A stretch of DNA of 64,000 nt. It comes from Paenibacillus oralis. Lineage in GTDB: Bacteria > Bacillota > Bacilli > Paenibacillales > Paenibacillaceae. Positions 1 through 7,857 of this stretch are shown piece by piece. Both the position numbers and the translations under genes were made by a program. The notes beneath the pieces are model-generated. The model saw nothing but the letters and a program-made list of their open reading frames with translations. It did no database searches and was not told the DNA's origin. The DNA lies in contig NZ_RRCN01000001.1 in the NCBI RefSeq assembly GCF_003863965.1, positions 6,197,071 through 6,261,070 on the forward strand, given 5' to 3'. The stretch's first letter is position 1. Every line of letters begins with the position of its first letter.

Positions 1-222
1 GATATCGGGAACCAGCAAACCGATCGTCTGGGATTTGTTCATGCGCAAACTTTTGGCCACAAAATTGGTTTCATAATGGTGCTTGTTGATCACATCCATG
101 ACCTTCTTCCGCGTCTCGTCGGAAAAACGGCCGTTATCATTGATGACGCGGGAAACCGTGGCCACCGAAACGCCGCTCAAGCGAGCGATTTCCTTAATTG
201 AAATGTGGTTGCCCTTTTTCAT
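1..222 (-). CDS. LacI-family transcriptional regulator, N-terminal part (truncated by window edge)
   Basis: The minus strand encodes 74 residues beginning MKKGNHISIKEIARLSGVS and reaching the window edge. Residues 8-30 form the classic LacI/GalR helix-turn-helix (IKEIA, VSVATVSRVIN) and are followed by the hinge pattern of the family (AKSLRMNKSQTIGLLVPDI), where the sugar-binding core would begin. I took the ATG at 222, which has GAGGGGTG upstream; an ATG at 229 lies out of frame. The effector cannot be inferred because the core domain is outside the window. Three near-identical 18-bp palindromes in the upstream gap, one just downstream of this gene's predicted transcription start, suggest autorepression. 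Confidence 0.93.
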   Translation of the reverse strand, partial: MKKGNHISIKEIARLSGVSVATVSRVINDNGRFSDETRKKVMDVINKHHYETNFVAKSLRMNKSQTIGLLVPDI

Positions 223-251
223 TGCACATCACCCCTCACTGATAGCGAATC

Positions 252-269
252 TGAGTAATCGTTTACTCA
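252..269. promoter_or_regulatory. LacI-type operator 1
   Basis: TGAGTAATCGTTTACTCA is an 18-bp palindrome with one mismatched pair and a central CG, the usual geometry of LacI/GalR operators. It lies just downstream of the predicted start of the LacI-family gene. The same motif recurs at 365-382 and 440-457. Confidence 0.75.
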
Positions 270-280
270 TTCTGGATATC

Positions 281-310
281 AATGTAACACGTTTCTCCTT
301 GGAGTGTCAA
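281..310 (-). promoter_or_regulatory. Predicted promoter of the LacI-family gene
   Basis: On the minus strand TTGACA (310-305) is followed after 18 bp by TACATT (286-281), which is preceded by TG in the extended -10 position. The predicted start near 274 lies just before the operator at 252-269, so a bound repressor would cover the initial transcribed region. This is a sequence-match inference only. Confidence 0.6.
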
Positions 311-364
311 TGTTTCAGAGGGTAAGGATCGGACTTTATGCTTTCCTGACCAAACGCCGCCTAT

Positions 365-382
365 CGGGTAAACGATTACTCA
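365..382. promoter_or_regulatory. LacI-type operator 2
   Basis: CGGGTAAACGATTACTCA shares 16 of 18 positions with the reverse complement of operator 1, including the central ACGATTACTCA. It is 113 bp from operator 1 and 75 bp from operator 3, so looping between sites is possible. Confidence 0.72.
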
Positions 383-439
383 ATATATTTATTTACTTTA
401 TGATGGTCCCCCCTCATATAATTTGCTGCAATTCATAAA

Positions 440-457
440 CGGGTAATCGATTACTCA
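440..457. promoter_or_regulatory. LacI-type operator 3
   Basis: CGGGTAATCGATTACTCA contains the perfect palindrome GTAATCGATTAC. It is the copy closest to the divergent mtnE gene, about 160 bp before its start codon. Whether it controls mtnE or only the regulator cannot be decided from sequence. A separate ATGATAA/TTATCAT inverted repeat at 571-591 sits nearer to mtnE. Confidence 0.7.
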
Positions 458-617
458 TTTATTTATTCGTATCTTACCACCACATCTTAGGGCTGTCAAA
501 CCATAAATTCGCGGGCATGTTGCGGAAATTTATTCCTGCTTTTATTCCCCCTATACACCTCGAAATTCTCATGATAAATTAACATTATCATTTTTCAACC
601 AGACCGGAGTGATCACA

Positions 618-1817
618 ATGAAGGAAGTCAAACCGTCTTCCATGGCTTTCCCCCTGCCGGTTGCCGATGTTATGCAGGGGCTGCCGAGCCAATTTTTCGC
701 GGGCCTTGTACGGAATGTCAATCAAGAAATCGCGGCGGGCCATGACGTCATTAACTTGGGACAGGGAAATCCCGACCTGCCTACGCCGCCTCATATCGTT
801 CATGCTCTACAGCAGGCGGCGGAAAATCCGCTTTACCACAAATATTCTCCCTTTAGAGGTCATGAGTTTCTGAAAGAAGCGATTGCCCGGCGCTACCTGG
901 AGGATTACGGCGTACAGCTTGATCCGGAGCGGGAGGTGGCCATTTTGTTCGGCGGAAAAACCGGACTTGTCCAGCTGCCCCAGGTGCTTTTGAATCCGGG
1001 GGACGCCTGCCTGGTGCCCGATCCGGGTTACCCGGATTACTGGTCCGGCGTGGCCTTGGCCAAGGCGCGGCTGGCCTTTATGCCATTATCGGAGCAAAAT
1101 GCGTTTTTGCCCGATTACAATGCCATCCCAGCCTCCGATTTAAAGCAGGCAAAGCTGATGTACCTGAATTACCCGAACAACCCGACCGCCGCGACCGCTC
1201 CGCTCTCTTTTTATGAAGATACCGTGGAATTCGCCAGCCGCAACCGGATCGTCGTCGCCAGCGATTTCGCCTACGGAGCCATCGGTTATGACGGGCATCG
1301 CCCGGTCAGCTTCCTGCAGGCCCCTGGCGCCAAAGAAGTCGGGGTCGAATTCTACACCTTGTCCAAAACCTACAACATGGCCGGTTGGCGGGTTGGCTTT
1401 GCGCTGGGCAACGCCGAAATCATCTCGCTTGTGAGCCTGCTGCAGGATCACATTTATGTCAGCCTGTTCGGCGCGGTTCAGGCGGCGGCCGCAGCGGCGC
1501 TGACCGAGTCGCAGGATTGCGTAACGGAACTCGTAGCGCGGTATGCGTCACGCCGCAACGCCTTTTTTGAGGTTTTGGAGCAAATCGGCTGGCATGCCTC
1601 CAAACCGTCGGGCTCTTTCTTCAGCTGGCTCCCGGTTCCGAAAGGTTTCACCTCCGCCGCGTTTGCCGAACTGCTCCTTCGGGAAGCCAAAGTCGCGGTA
1701 GCGCCGGGCAGCGGCTTTGGCACGCACGGCGAAGGTTACGTCCGCATCGGACTGCTCAGCGGCGAAGACCGCATGCAGGAAGCCGCGCGGCGCATCGGAC
1801 GGCTTGGCTTGTTTTAA
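618..1817 (+). CDS. mtnE: Methionine-salvage aminotransferase MtnE (class I PLP aminotransferase)
   Basis: A 399-residue fold-type I PLP aminotransferase that resembles B. subtilis MtnE (YkrV) along its whole length as I recall that sequence. MtnE transaminates 2-keto-4-methylthiobutyrate to methionine, the last step of the MTA recycling pathway. Visible marks are the INLGQGNPDLPTP substrate loop, the YPNNPT motif and the PLP lysine in LSKTYNMAGWR (Lys250). I chose ATG 618 because GGAG at 606-609 lies 8 nt upstream; an in-frame GTG at 609 overlaps that site. Another salvage gene, mtnB, lies 4.4 kb downstream, and an MTA/SAH deaminase gene is at 32164. No SAM riboswitch is visible upstream. 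A broader aminotransferase role cannot be excluded. Confidence 0.87.
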   Translation: MKEVKPSSMAFPLPVADVMQGLPSQFFAGLVRNVNQEIAAGHDVINLGQGNPDLPTPPHIVHALQQAAENPLYHKYSPFRGHEFLKEAIARRYLEDYGVQLDPEREVAILFGGKTGLVQLPQVLLNPGDACLVPDPGYPDYWSGVALAKARLAFMPLSEQNAFLPDYNAIPASDLKQAKLMYLNYPNNPTAATAPLSFYEDTVEFASRNRIVVASDFAYGAIGYDGHRPVSFLQAPGAKEVGVEFYTLSKTYNMAGWRVGFALGNAEIISLVSLLQDHIYVSLFGAVQAAAAAALTESQDCVTELVARYASRRNAFFEVLEQIGWHASKPSGSFFSWLPVPKGFTSAAFAELLLREAKVAVAPGSGFGTHGEGYVRIGLLSGEDRMQEAARRIGRLGLF

Positions 1818-1915
1818 ACTAAGGAAATGGCGGAGTTAGGCAAGAGTACTGAATTTAGTTGATTAAGGATATCCGCGACGGGCAGCGATCATAAGAACAT
1901 TTCCCACGGCCGCTC
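1816..1915 (+). repeat. Partial copy of the MITE-like element (family C)
   Basis: This stretch directly after the mtnE stop matches the reverse complement of the element at 18690-18889. GAGTTAGGCAAGAGT and TAAGAACATTTC are identical in both copies, with flanking similarity on each side. About 80 bp of the interior and the far end are missing here, so it looks like a decayed, internally deleted copy. Confidence 0.7.
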
Positions 1916-1977
1916 TAGCGAAAAACATAAGGTACCAGTCATTGCATCAAATCGGACAAGATACATTTCTAACCACG

Positions 1978-2180
1978 AAACTATTCTAACGGTTGCCACT
2001 ACCGCTATTTGTCCCAAAAACATTGATTTCAAATTGTAACGGTTGCCTTAGCGCTTATTTCACTAAAACCCTGCTATTTTCGCTTAAATTCAGGCAAATA
2101 ACGGCGCTCATAACCGTTAAAATTTAGAAAAGGTCTTTTTTCGTAAAATAGCAGCTGCAACAACCGTTAGATTTCCGGCG
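1978..2180. repeat. Intergenic repeat region with TAACGGTTGCC / AACCGTTA motifs
   Basis: No convincing gene is seen here. The block contains TAACGGTTGCC twice (1987, 2037) and the inverted AACCGTTA twice (near 2112 and 2162), separated by AT-rich sequence with AATAACGGCG and AAAATAGCAG words. The arrangement is two forward sites followed by two inverted ones. A similar vocabulary (CTAACGGAC, GTCCGTTAG) occurs at 56172-56306. Confidence 0.5.
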
Positions 2181-2282
2181 GGCGATCGTATCGGCTCGAA
2201 AACTTGAGCTTTTGCGGGAATTCTGATTGTATCAGAGCTACAAGTTGTCTTGTGCAAGAAGTTAATGCATCGCTAGTAAACA

Positions 2283-2492
2283 TAAGGGCAAAAAAGGGCG
2301 TTATTACGGCGATCCCCCCATTTTAAGAGAATATAGAGGTAATTTATGTCGCTATTTTTCCCGTTCGCCAGGAAATGCCCGCGTTTCGGGCCATTCATAG
2401 GAAAATAAAGACTAAAAATGCCGCTAACGGGGATGAACAGGCCTGGCTCCGGATCATAAGTACATAAAGTGCCGCTATTTTTGAAGGCCCAA
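2283..2492 (+). repeat. Dispersed intergenic repeat, family A, copy 1
   Basis: About 210 bp that align clearly, by eye roughly three quarters identical, with 23349-23560 in the same orientation, and more weakly with 31795-32005 on the other strand. Shared words include GGCGTTATT, CCGCTATTT, GGGGATGAACA and CATAA. A short minus-strand reading frame across it is judged spurious because it follows the repeat, not a protein family. Confidence 0.75.
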
Positions 2493-2566
2493 CCAACGAT
2501 TTGTCGTTCCAGCAGCGGGCTATCGGACGTCAAATTCAAAGTTAAGCCCCTTTTAGCGCTTTTCTT

Positions 2567-2595
2567 TTGCAAAAAAGCAAGGACGATGGTATCCT
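2567..2595 (+). promoter_or_regulatory. Predicted promoter of the proBAC-mtnB T-box leader
   Basis: TTGCAA (2567-2572), a 17-bp spacer and TATCCT (2590-2595) make a plausible sigma-A promoter. It starts transcription near 2602, just before the T-box leader. Confidence 0.5.
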
Positions 2596-2604
2596 AACAG
2601 TAAT

Positions 2605-2865
2605 CATATTCTTATCGGACATCCATACAAACGCAAAGACGGGACCAGTAAGAAAGAACGCGGCGCTCCAGAGAGTAAATTCCAGCGGCTGAGAGAATTT
2701 ACATGCTTGCCCTTTCCGAACCCTACCCCCGAGCGGCCGGCCCCAAAGCCGGACAGCGCCCCTGTTACCGGGCAATCCGAGTCGGATGAGAACCTCATCA
2801 ATAAAGGTGGTACCGCGGAAGTCACACTTTCGTCCTTTGCGTGCAAAGGCGGAAGTTTTTTTATT
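2605..2865 (+). promoter_or_regulatory. T-box leader, proline-specific (CCU specifier)
   Basis: The hallmark T-box sequence AGGTGGTACCGCGG lies at 2805-2818 and is followed by a rho-independent terminator at 2827-2863. Stem I features upstream include CCAGTAAG, AGAGAG and GGCTGAGAGAATTTAC. The specifier loop reads GAAC-CCT-ACCCCCGAGC, placing the CCU proline codon at 2722-2724 by analogy with leu and thr leaders. Uncharged tRNA-Pro should pair with it, stabilise the antiterminator and allow transcription of proB-proA-proC-mtnB. This fits the proline biosynthesis genes downstream. Confidence 0.93.
2827..2863 (+). terminator. T-box intrinsic terminator
   Basis: CTTTCGTCCTTTG pairs with CAAAGGCGGAAG and is followed by seven T residues. 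It is mutually exclusive with the T-box antiterminator immediately upstream. Confidence 0.88.
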
Positions 2866-2907
2866 TTGCGGGAGTTGATTATTCAAGTTTTGGAGGAGTG
2901 GTCACCC

Positions 2908-4014
2908 ATGCTGCGTCGCATCGTCGTCAAAATCGGAAGCAGTTCACTGACTTCGTCGGAAGGAGGATTAAACCGGGACGCCGTCCGTTATTTCGCCGCC
3001 GAGCTGGCCGGCCTCATTCAGGCCGGATTCCAGCCCCTGCTCGTCACCTCCGGCGCCGTGGCCGCCGGCTTCCGCGAAATCGGCTACCCCGAGCGGCCGA
3101 AGCTGCTGCATGAGAAACAAGCGGCCGCGGCAGTAGGCCAGGCGCTGCTCATGCAAGCGTACCGCGAAGCGCTCGCCGAACATCGCGTATCTGCGGCCCA
3201 GGTGCTGCTTACCCGCTCCGATTTCCAGAACCGCAAACGGACGGGCAACGCGAGCATGGCGATCGAAGAACTGCTGCGCCAAGGCGTTCTGCCGATCATC
3301 AACGAAAACGACACCGTATCGCTGGACGAGTTGAAATTCGGAGACAACGACACGTTGTCGGCCCTGGTCGCCAATTTGATCAAAGCCGAGCATCTGCTCA
3401 TTTTGACGGATATGGACGGGCTTTACACCAAAGATCCGCGCCTTGATCCAAATGCGACCCGCATCACCCGCGTCACGGAATTCACAAACGAGCTGTACGC
3501 GATCGCCGGCGGGGCGGGCTCTGCGGTCGGCACGGGCGGCATGCGCTCGAAAATCGACGCGGCCAAAATCGCCTCGATCGGCGGCGTTCCCGTCTTCGTC
3601 GGCAAGGTGGCGGAGCCCGGCGACCTTCAGGCCGCGCTGCGGGGAGATGGCCGCGGCACTTACTTCGAAGCGCACGGAGCCGCCCTGCCGCGCAAAAAGC
3701 AGTGGCTCGGCTTCTTCTCCACCCCGTTCGGGACGCTGACGGTCGACGACGGCGCCGAAGAAGCGCTCATTCACGGCGGACGCAGCCTGCTCCCGGTAGG
3801 CGTCAAAGCCGCGAACGGCCACTTCCATACGGGAGATGTCGTGGAAGTCGTCAATCCCAGTGGAGAAGTGCTCGGACGCGGGATCGTCAATTATGACGCC
3901 GAGCAGCTGCAGGAAATTCTCGGGCTGCCCAGCGCCGAGGTTATCAAAAAGCTGGATATCGTCCATCGGCTGGAGGTTATCCACCGGGACGAATGGATTT
4001 CGTTAAAATCATAA
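2908..4014 (+). CDS. proB: Glutamate 5-kinase ProB
   Basis: A 368-residue protein that phosphorylates L-glutamate to gamma-glutamyl phosphate, the first step of proline synthesis. The N-terminal amino-acid kinase domain (about 1-255) shows VVKIGSSSL, LVTSGAVAAG, NENDTVS and TDMDGLYTKDP. The C-terminal third (about 275-360) has the PUA-domain look (GALPRKKQWLGFF, GRSLLPVGV). The start is ATG 2908 with GGAGGAG nine bases upstream; the frame is open further upstream, but that stretch is the T-box leader. proA follows after 31 bp. Transcription depends on the upstream proline T-box. Confidence 0.97.
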   Translation: MLRRIVVKIGSSSLTSSEGGLNRDAVRYFAAELAGLIQAGFQPLLVTSGAVAAGFREIGYPERPKLLHEKQAAAAVGQALLMQAYREALAEHRVSAAQVLLTRSDFQNRKRTGNASMAIEELLRQGVLPIINENDTVSLDELKFGDNDTLSALVANLIKAEHLLILTDMDGLYTKDPRLDPNATRITRVTEFTNELYAIAGGAGSAVGTGGMRSKIDAAKIASIGGVPVFVGKVAEPGDLQAALRGDGRGTYFEAHGAALPRKKQWLGFFSTPFGTLTVDDGAEEALIHGGRSLLPVGVKAANGHFHTGDVVEVVNPSGEVLGRGIVNYDAEQLQEILGLPSAEVIKKLDIVHRLEVIHRDEWISLKS

Positions 4015-4045
4015 TTCGAGGAATCATAAGAGGAGGTCTAAAACC

Positions 4046-5293
4046 ATGAGTGAAGTCAGACAAAAAGCCGAGCGGGCCGCTGGCGCCGTATCCGCGCTGA
4101 ACCGCCTGACGACGGAGCAAAAAAACGAAGCCCTGCTGGCCGCCGCACAAGCGCTTGTGGACGGCAGCGCAGCGATCATCGCGGCGAATGAGGAGGATTT
4201 ACGGCGCGGCCGGGAGAACGGCACTTCCTCGTCGATGCTGGACCGGCTGGCCTTAAACGAGCAACGCATTGAAGGAATCGCCGAAGGGCTGCGGCAAATC
4301 GTCGCTTTGCCCGATCCGGTCGGAGACGTGCTGGAGACGATCGACCGCCCGAACGGGCTGCACATCGTGAAAAAGCGCGTACCGCTTGGCGTCATCGGGA
4401 TCATTTATGAAGCCCGCCCCAACGTGACGGTTGATGCGATGGGACTCTGCCTCAAAACCGGCAACGCGGTCGTGCTGCGCGGCGGCTCCTCCGCCCTCGC
4501 CTCCAACCGCAAAATCGTCGAGATCATCCACGAGGCCTTGCGCGCCACCGCCATTCCGGTCGACGCCGTGCAGCTCATCGAGGACCCGAGCCGTTCGTCC
4601 GTCGACGAAATGCTGAAGCTGAACGGGCTGCTGGATGTCATCATCCCGCGCGGCGGCAGTTCGCTAATCCAAACGGTCGTACAAAACGCCACCGTGCCGG
4701 TCATCGAGACGGGAGCGGGTATCTGCCATACGTATGTGGACGCCTCCGCGAACCCGGAAATGGCCGCTTCCATCGCGCTCAACGCCAAAGTACAGCGCCC
4801 ATCGGTATGCAATTCGATGGAAACGCTGCTCGTTCACGAAGACTTCGCAGCCCGGCATCTGGCCGATTTGGCGGACCGCTTCAAGGAGGCGGGCGTCGAA
4901 TTAAGAGGCTGCGCAGCGACGAGACGCCTCATAGCCTGGGCGAATCCGGCAACCGATGAAGACTATGCGACCGAGTACAACGACTATATTTTGAATGTGA
5001 AGGTCGTTCGCAATCTGGAGGAAGCGCTGGATCACATCCGCCGTTTCGGCACCAAACACTCGGAATGCATCGTTACCGAAGACCGGCAAGCTGCGGAGCT
5101 GTTCCAGCAGGAAATCGATGCCGCCGCCGTGTACCACAATGCGTCCACCCGGTTTACGGACGGCTTTGAATTCGGCTTTGGCGCCGAAATCGGCATAAGC
5201 ACGCAAAAACTGCACGCCAGAGGACCGATGGGTCTGCCTGCGCTGACATCCAGCAAATATATCATTTTGGGGAACGGGCAAATTCGGGAGTAA
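4046..5293 (+). CDS. proA: Gamma-glutamyl phosphate reductase ProA
   Basis: A 415-residue NADPH-dependent reductase that converts gamma-glutamyl phosphate to glutamate semialdehyde. It shows the aldehyde-dehydrogenase-like fold with IYEARPNVTVDA, LRGGSSA and the catalytic cysteine in PSVCNSMETLLVH (Cys255). The C-terminal EIGISTQKLHARGPMGL stretch is typical of ProA. An AGGAGGT site precedes ATG 4046. It is the second gene of the proB-proA-proC-mtnB operon. Confidence 0.97.
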   Translation: MSEVRQKAERAAGAVSALNRLTTEQKNEALLAAAQALVDGSAAIIAANEEDLRRGRENGTSSSMLDRLALNEQRIEGIAEGLRQIVALPDPVGDVLETIDRPNGLHIVKKRVPLGVIGIIYEARPNVTVDAMGLCLKTGNAVVLRGGSSALASNRKIVEIIHEALRATAIPVDAVQLIEDPSRSSVDEMLKLNGLLDVIIPRGGSSLIQTVVQNATVPVIETGAGICHTYVDASANPEMAASIALNAKVQRPSVCNSMETLLVHEDFAARHLADLADRFKEAGVELRGCAATRRLIAWANPATDEDYATEYNDYILNVKVVRNLEEALDHIRRFGTKHSECIVTEDRQAAELFQQEIDAAAVYHNASTRFTDGFEFGFGAEIGISTQKLHARGPMGLPALTSSKYIILGNGQIRE

Positions 5294-5361
5294 ACCTGCA
5301 ATAAGCCTGAAAAAAATCCTCGTTTGCCAATATCCATTCCCTACATCAGGAGGTAATTCCC

Positions 5362-6222
5362 ATGAATCCGAACATATCCCTCGCCTCCGCCTCGATTTGC
5401 TTTTACGGCGCCGGTTCGATGGCCGAAGCGATCGTGCGCGGACTGATCCATAAAGGCGTCGCCGGCGCGGACCAGATCGCCATGCTGAACCGCTCGAGCC
5501 AGGAACGGCTTGCCTATTTGTCGCAAACTTACCGCGTCTCGGCCGCAAACGAGGAAGCCGCCAAATGGCAGCATCTCCGGGAAGCTTCGATCATTGTCCT
5601 GGCGATGAAGCCAAAGGATGCCGGGGAAGCGTTAAGCGAGCTCGGCCCGATGCTGCGCGAAGGGCAAATGATCGTCTCCCTGATCGCCGGCCTGTCGATC
5701 GAGACGATCCAGGCGCTGCTCGGCGGCAAAATTCCGGTCGCCCGGACGATGCCGAACACGTCCTGCTCCATCGGCCGCGGCGCAACCGGGATCTCCTTCT
5801 CCGCCGAAATGTCGGAGGAGCAAAAAGCGCAGGTATTGTCTATGTTTCAAGCGGTTGGCATGGTTAGCGTTATTCCGGAGGAACGGATGGAAATTCTGAC
5901 CGGTGTTTCCGGCAGCGGCCCCGCATATATTTATTACATGATGGAAGCGATGATCGAAGCAGGCGTCGAAGGCGGCCTAACACCCGAGCAGGCGCGCGAG
6001 CTGACGGTGCAAACGGTGCTTGGCGCCGCCTTGATGATGGAGGAAACCGGCGAAAATCCGGCCAAGCTCCGGGCCGACATCACCTCGCCAAACGGCTCGA
6101 CCCAGGCGGCGCTGGAGGTGCTCGAAGCGGGCGGGTTCCGGCCGAATGTGAAAGCCGCGGTGCACCGGGCCGCCGAACGGTCTTTGGAAATGGGCGAGGC
6201 GGTTCGAAAGTCGCTTCTGTAA
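5362..6222 (+). CDS. proC: Pyrroline-5-carboxylate reductase ProC
   Basis: A 286-residue enzyme for the last step of proline synthesis, NAD(P)H reduction of pyrroline-5-carboxylate. The Rossmann motif FYGAGSMAEAIVRGL is near residues 14-28, and the dimerisation domain carries GSGPAYIYYMMEAM and ADITSPNGSTQAALEVL. AGGAGGT sits upstream of ATG 5362. The 68-bp gap after proA holds no clear signal, so it is probably cotranscribed. Confidence 0.96.
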   Translation: MNPNISLASASICFYGAGSMAEAIVRGLIHKGVAGADQIAMLNRSSQERLAYLSQTYRVSAANEEAAKWQHLREASIIVLAMKPKDAGEALSELGPMLREGQMIVSLIAGLSIETIQALLGGKIPVARTMPNTSCSIGRGATGISFSAEMSEEQKAQVLSMFQAVGMVSVIPEERMEILTGVSGSGPAYIYYMMEAMIEAGVEGGLTPEQARELTVQTVLGAALMMEETGENPAKLRADITSPNGSTQAALEVLEAGGFRPNVKAAVHRAAERSLEMGEAVRKSLL

Positions 6223-6261
6223 GCCATTATTCTGGGTGAAGCACGAAGGAGGACGGCCAAC

Positions 6262-6915
6262 ATGAATTTTTCGGACATTCCGTTGGAAGAAAAACAAGCT
6301 GCGCTCAGCGAACTGCGCGGCGTCAAGGAACAGCTTGCCGCCCGCGGCTGGCTTCCCGCCATGAGCGGCAGCTTGTCCGTTCGGGTCGGCGGCTTCGCTC
6401 CGGGCAATTATCATTTTGCGGTGACGTCGGGCATGGAAGGCCGGACGAAGCTTCAGGCCGAGGAATTCCTGTTTGTGGACGCCGCCGCAACGCCAAGCGA
6501 AGCCACAATGCTAACGCCCGGCGAGGACGCGCCCATTCACGCGAAGATCTACCGGATGACCGGCTGCGGCGCGATTCTCCACGTGCACACCGTGTTTAAC
6601 AATGTGCTCAGCGAATATTTCAGCGACGAAGGATTTGTCCCAATACAGGGCAACGAGCTGATCAAAGAGCTGGGCATCTGGGAGGAGGACGCCGCTGTCC
6701 GCATCCCGGTCGTGCGGAATTACGCCGGCATCGCCGAGCTGGAGAAGCGGATTCCCGCCGCGCTCGACACCCGCGTTCCCGGCTTATTGCTGCGGGGCCA
6801 TGGCATCTACGCATGGGGCTCCACCGCGTTCGATGCCGTATCCCGTCTAGAAGCCTTCGAATTTATGTTCGAGGCGTTGTACCGCTTCCTCCTGCTCCCG
6901 CCCAAACGTAAATGA
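6262..6915 (+). CDS. mtnB: Methylthioribulose-1-phosphate dehydratase MtnB
   Basis: A 217-residue class II aldolase-fold protein. MtnB dehydrates methylthioribulose-1-phosphate to 2,3-diketo-5-methylthiopentyl-1-phosphate in methionine salvage. Zinc ligands are visible in HVHT (His107, His109) and RGHG (His180). The IKELGIWEE and EAFEFMF segments match the MtnB subfamily and not fuculose aldolase. GGAGG precedes ATG 6262. The other dehydratase-pathway genes (mtnA, K, W, X, D) are not in the window. Its place at the end of a proline operon is unusual. Confidence 0.88.
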   Translation: MNFSDIPLEEKQAALSELRGVKEQLAARGWLPAMSGSLSVRVGGFAPGNYHFAVTSGMEGRTKLQAEEFLFVDAAATPSEATMLTPGEDAPIHAKIYRMTGCGAILHVHTVFNNVLSEYFSDEGFVPIQGNELIKELGIWEEDAAVRIPVVRNYAGIAELEKRIPAALDTRVPGLLLRGHGIYAWGSTAFDAVSRLEAFEFMFEALYRFLLLPPKRK

Positions 6916-6926
6916 CCGGACCAAGC

Positions 6927-7004
6927 AACCTCGCGGCCAGCGAAGCAAAAAGACGCAATGCGATAAGCAAGCCGCATTCTCATCGCTGCCGCGAGGTTAT
7001 TTTT
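6927..7004 (+). terminator. Intrinsic terminator after mtnB
   Basis: AACCTCGCGGC (6927-6937) pairs perfectly with GCCGCGAGGTT (6988-6998), extended inward by AGCG/CGCT past one bulge, and is followed by ATTTTTG. It lies between the convergent mtnB and gcvH genes. The long loop could hold extra structure. Confidence 0.78.
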
Positions 7005-7020
7005 GACTGTCACAGGGCCT

Positions 7021-7422
7021 CTATCTTTCGAGAAACTCCGCGTAAGCTTTGGCATCCATCAACTTGGAAAAAGCGGCGGCGGGATCTTCATGAAGCTGAA
7101 TCCGCACCATCCATCCCCCGTCGTAAGGTTCTTCATTCACCAGTTCGGGCGCCGCTTCCAGCTCCCCGTTGATCTCCAGCACCGTTCCGCTGACCGGCGT
7201 AAACAAATCCGCCACCGTTTTGACCGATTCGATCGTGCCGATGCCGTCCTGCGCTTCCACTTCCGTTCCAAGGTCCGGCAGCTCCACAAACACGATATCG
7301 CCCAAGCGATGCTGGGCCACGTCGGAAATGCCGATTTTTACCGTGCCGTCCCCCAAATCCAGCACCCATTCATGTTCATCGCTATACCACAGATTTTCTC
7401 TAATGTTGGCAGACAAGCTCAT
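7021..7422 (-). CDS. gcvH: Glycine cleavage system H protein
   Basis: A 133-residue lipoyl carrier that shuttles the aminomethyl group between P, T and L proteins. The lipoylation lysine is Lys68 in GTIESVKTVADLFTPVSG. Length and fold match the family. An AGAGGAGGAATG start context is present. The gene is divergent from gcvT-gcvPA-gcvPB and is outside the glycine riboswitch, a separation I recall also from B. subtilis; H protein also serves lipoate assembly. A possible promoter is TTGACA (7480-7475) with TAATCT (7456-7451). Confidence 0.96.
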   Translation of the reverse strand: MSLSANIRENLWYSDEHEWVLDLGDGTVKIGISDVAQHRLGDIVFVELPDLGTEVEAQDGIGTIESVKTVADLFTPVSGTVLEINGELEAAPELVNEEPYDGGWMVRIQLHEDPAAAFSKLMDAKAYAEFLER

Positions 7423-7568
7423 TCCTCCTCTTTCCGGATCTTTCTCGTTCAGATTATTCCAAACCTAGCTACGATGTCAATATTACTAACATAATTTATA
7501 GATTCAAAAAATGAAAGCGTTGCATTATACAAAAATAAAATAAAATTTATATTTTTATGATAAGTTTA

Positions 7569-7597
7569 TTGACATATTTCGCGGTTTTGAGTATTAA
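7569..7597 (+). promoter_or_regulatory. Predicted promoter of the gcvT leader
   Basis: TTGACA (7569-7574), a 17-bp spacer and TATTAA (7592-7597) lie just upstream of the glycine riboswitch, giving a predicted start near 7604. Confidence 0.7.
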
Positions 7598-7620
7598 TGA
7601 AGATGTAATCAGCGGTTGAA

Positions 7621-7857
7621 GGCAGAGGGAGAGATTACAATTCCAACAAATTGTAACGCCGAAGGAGCAAGCCGCGCGGAAGCGGTGAATCTCTCAGGCA
7701 AAAGGACTTCTGCCGGACGCGTCTCTGGAGAGAATTCGTCTTTTAAGGTTTAGTTTAAGGCGGATCACCCAAGGGGAAACCTGCTTTATCAAAATGCCGA
7801 AGCGCACGATGCTGGCGTTTGCCGCAGGGTAACTCTCAGGTACAAAGGACAGAGCCG
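7621..7857 (+). promoter_or_regulatory. Tandem glycine riboswitch (two aptamers)
   Basis: Two consecutive glycine aptamers are recognisable. The first carries GGGAGAGATTAC, GCCGAAGGAGCAAGC and CTCTCAGGCAAAAGGAC. The second carries GGCGGATCACC, GCCGAAGCGC and ACTCTCAGGTACAAAGGACAGAG. A terminator follows at once, as in known gcv leaders where glycine binding turns expression on. It precedes gcvT-gcvPA-gcvPB. Confidence 0.95.

Noticed and set aside
223..617. SAM riboswitch (S-box) before mtnE
   Set aside because: None of the S-box conserved helices or the CUUAUCAAGAG-type start was found; the region is explained by LacI-type operators.
2273..2886. Minus-strand frames in the gap upstream of proB
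   Set aside because: They cover family A repeat sequence and the T-box leader, which explain the sequence better.
2968..3984. Minus-strand open frame of 338 codons opposite proB
   Set aside because: Fully antisense to proB, no family resemblance; shadow frame. The same applies to long frames opposite gcvT, gcvPA, gcvPB and mtaD.
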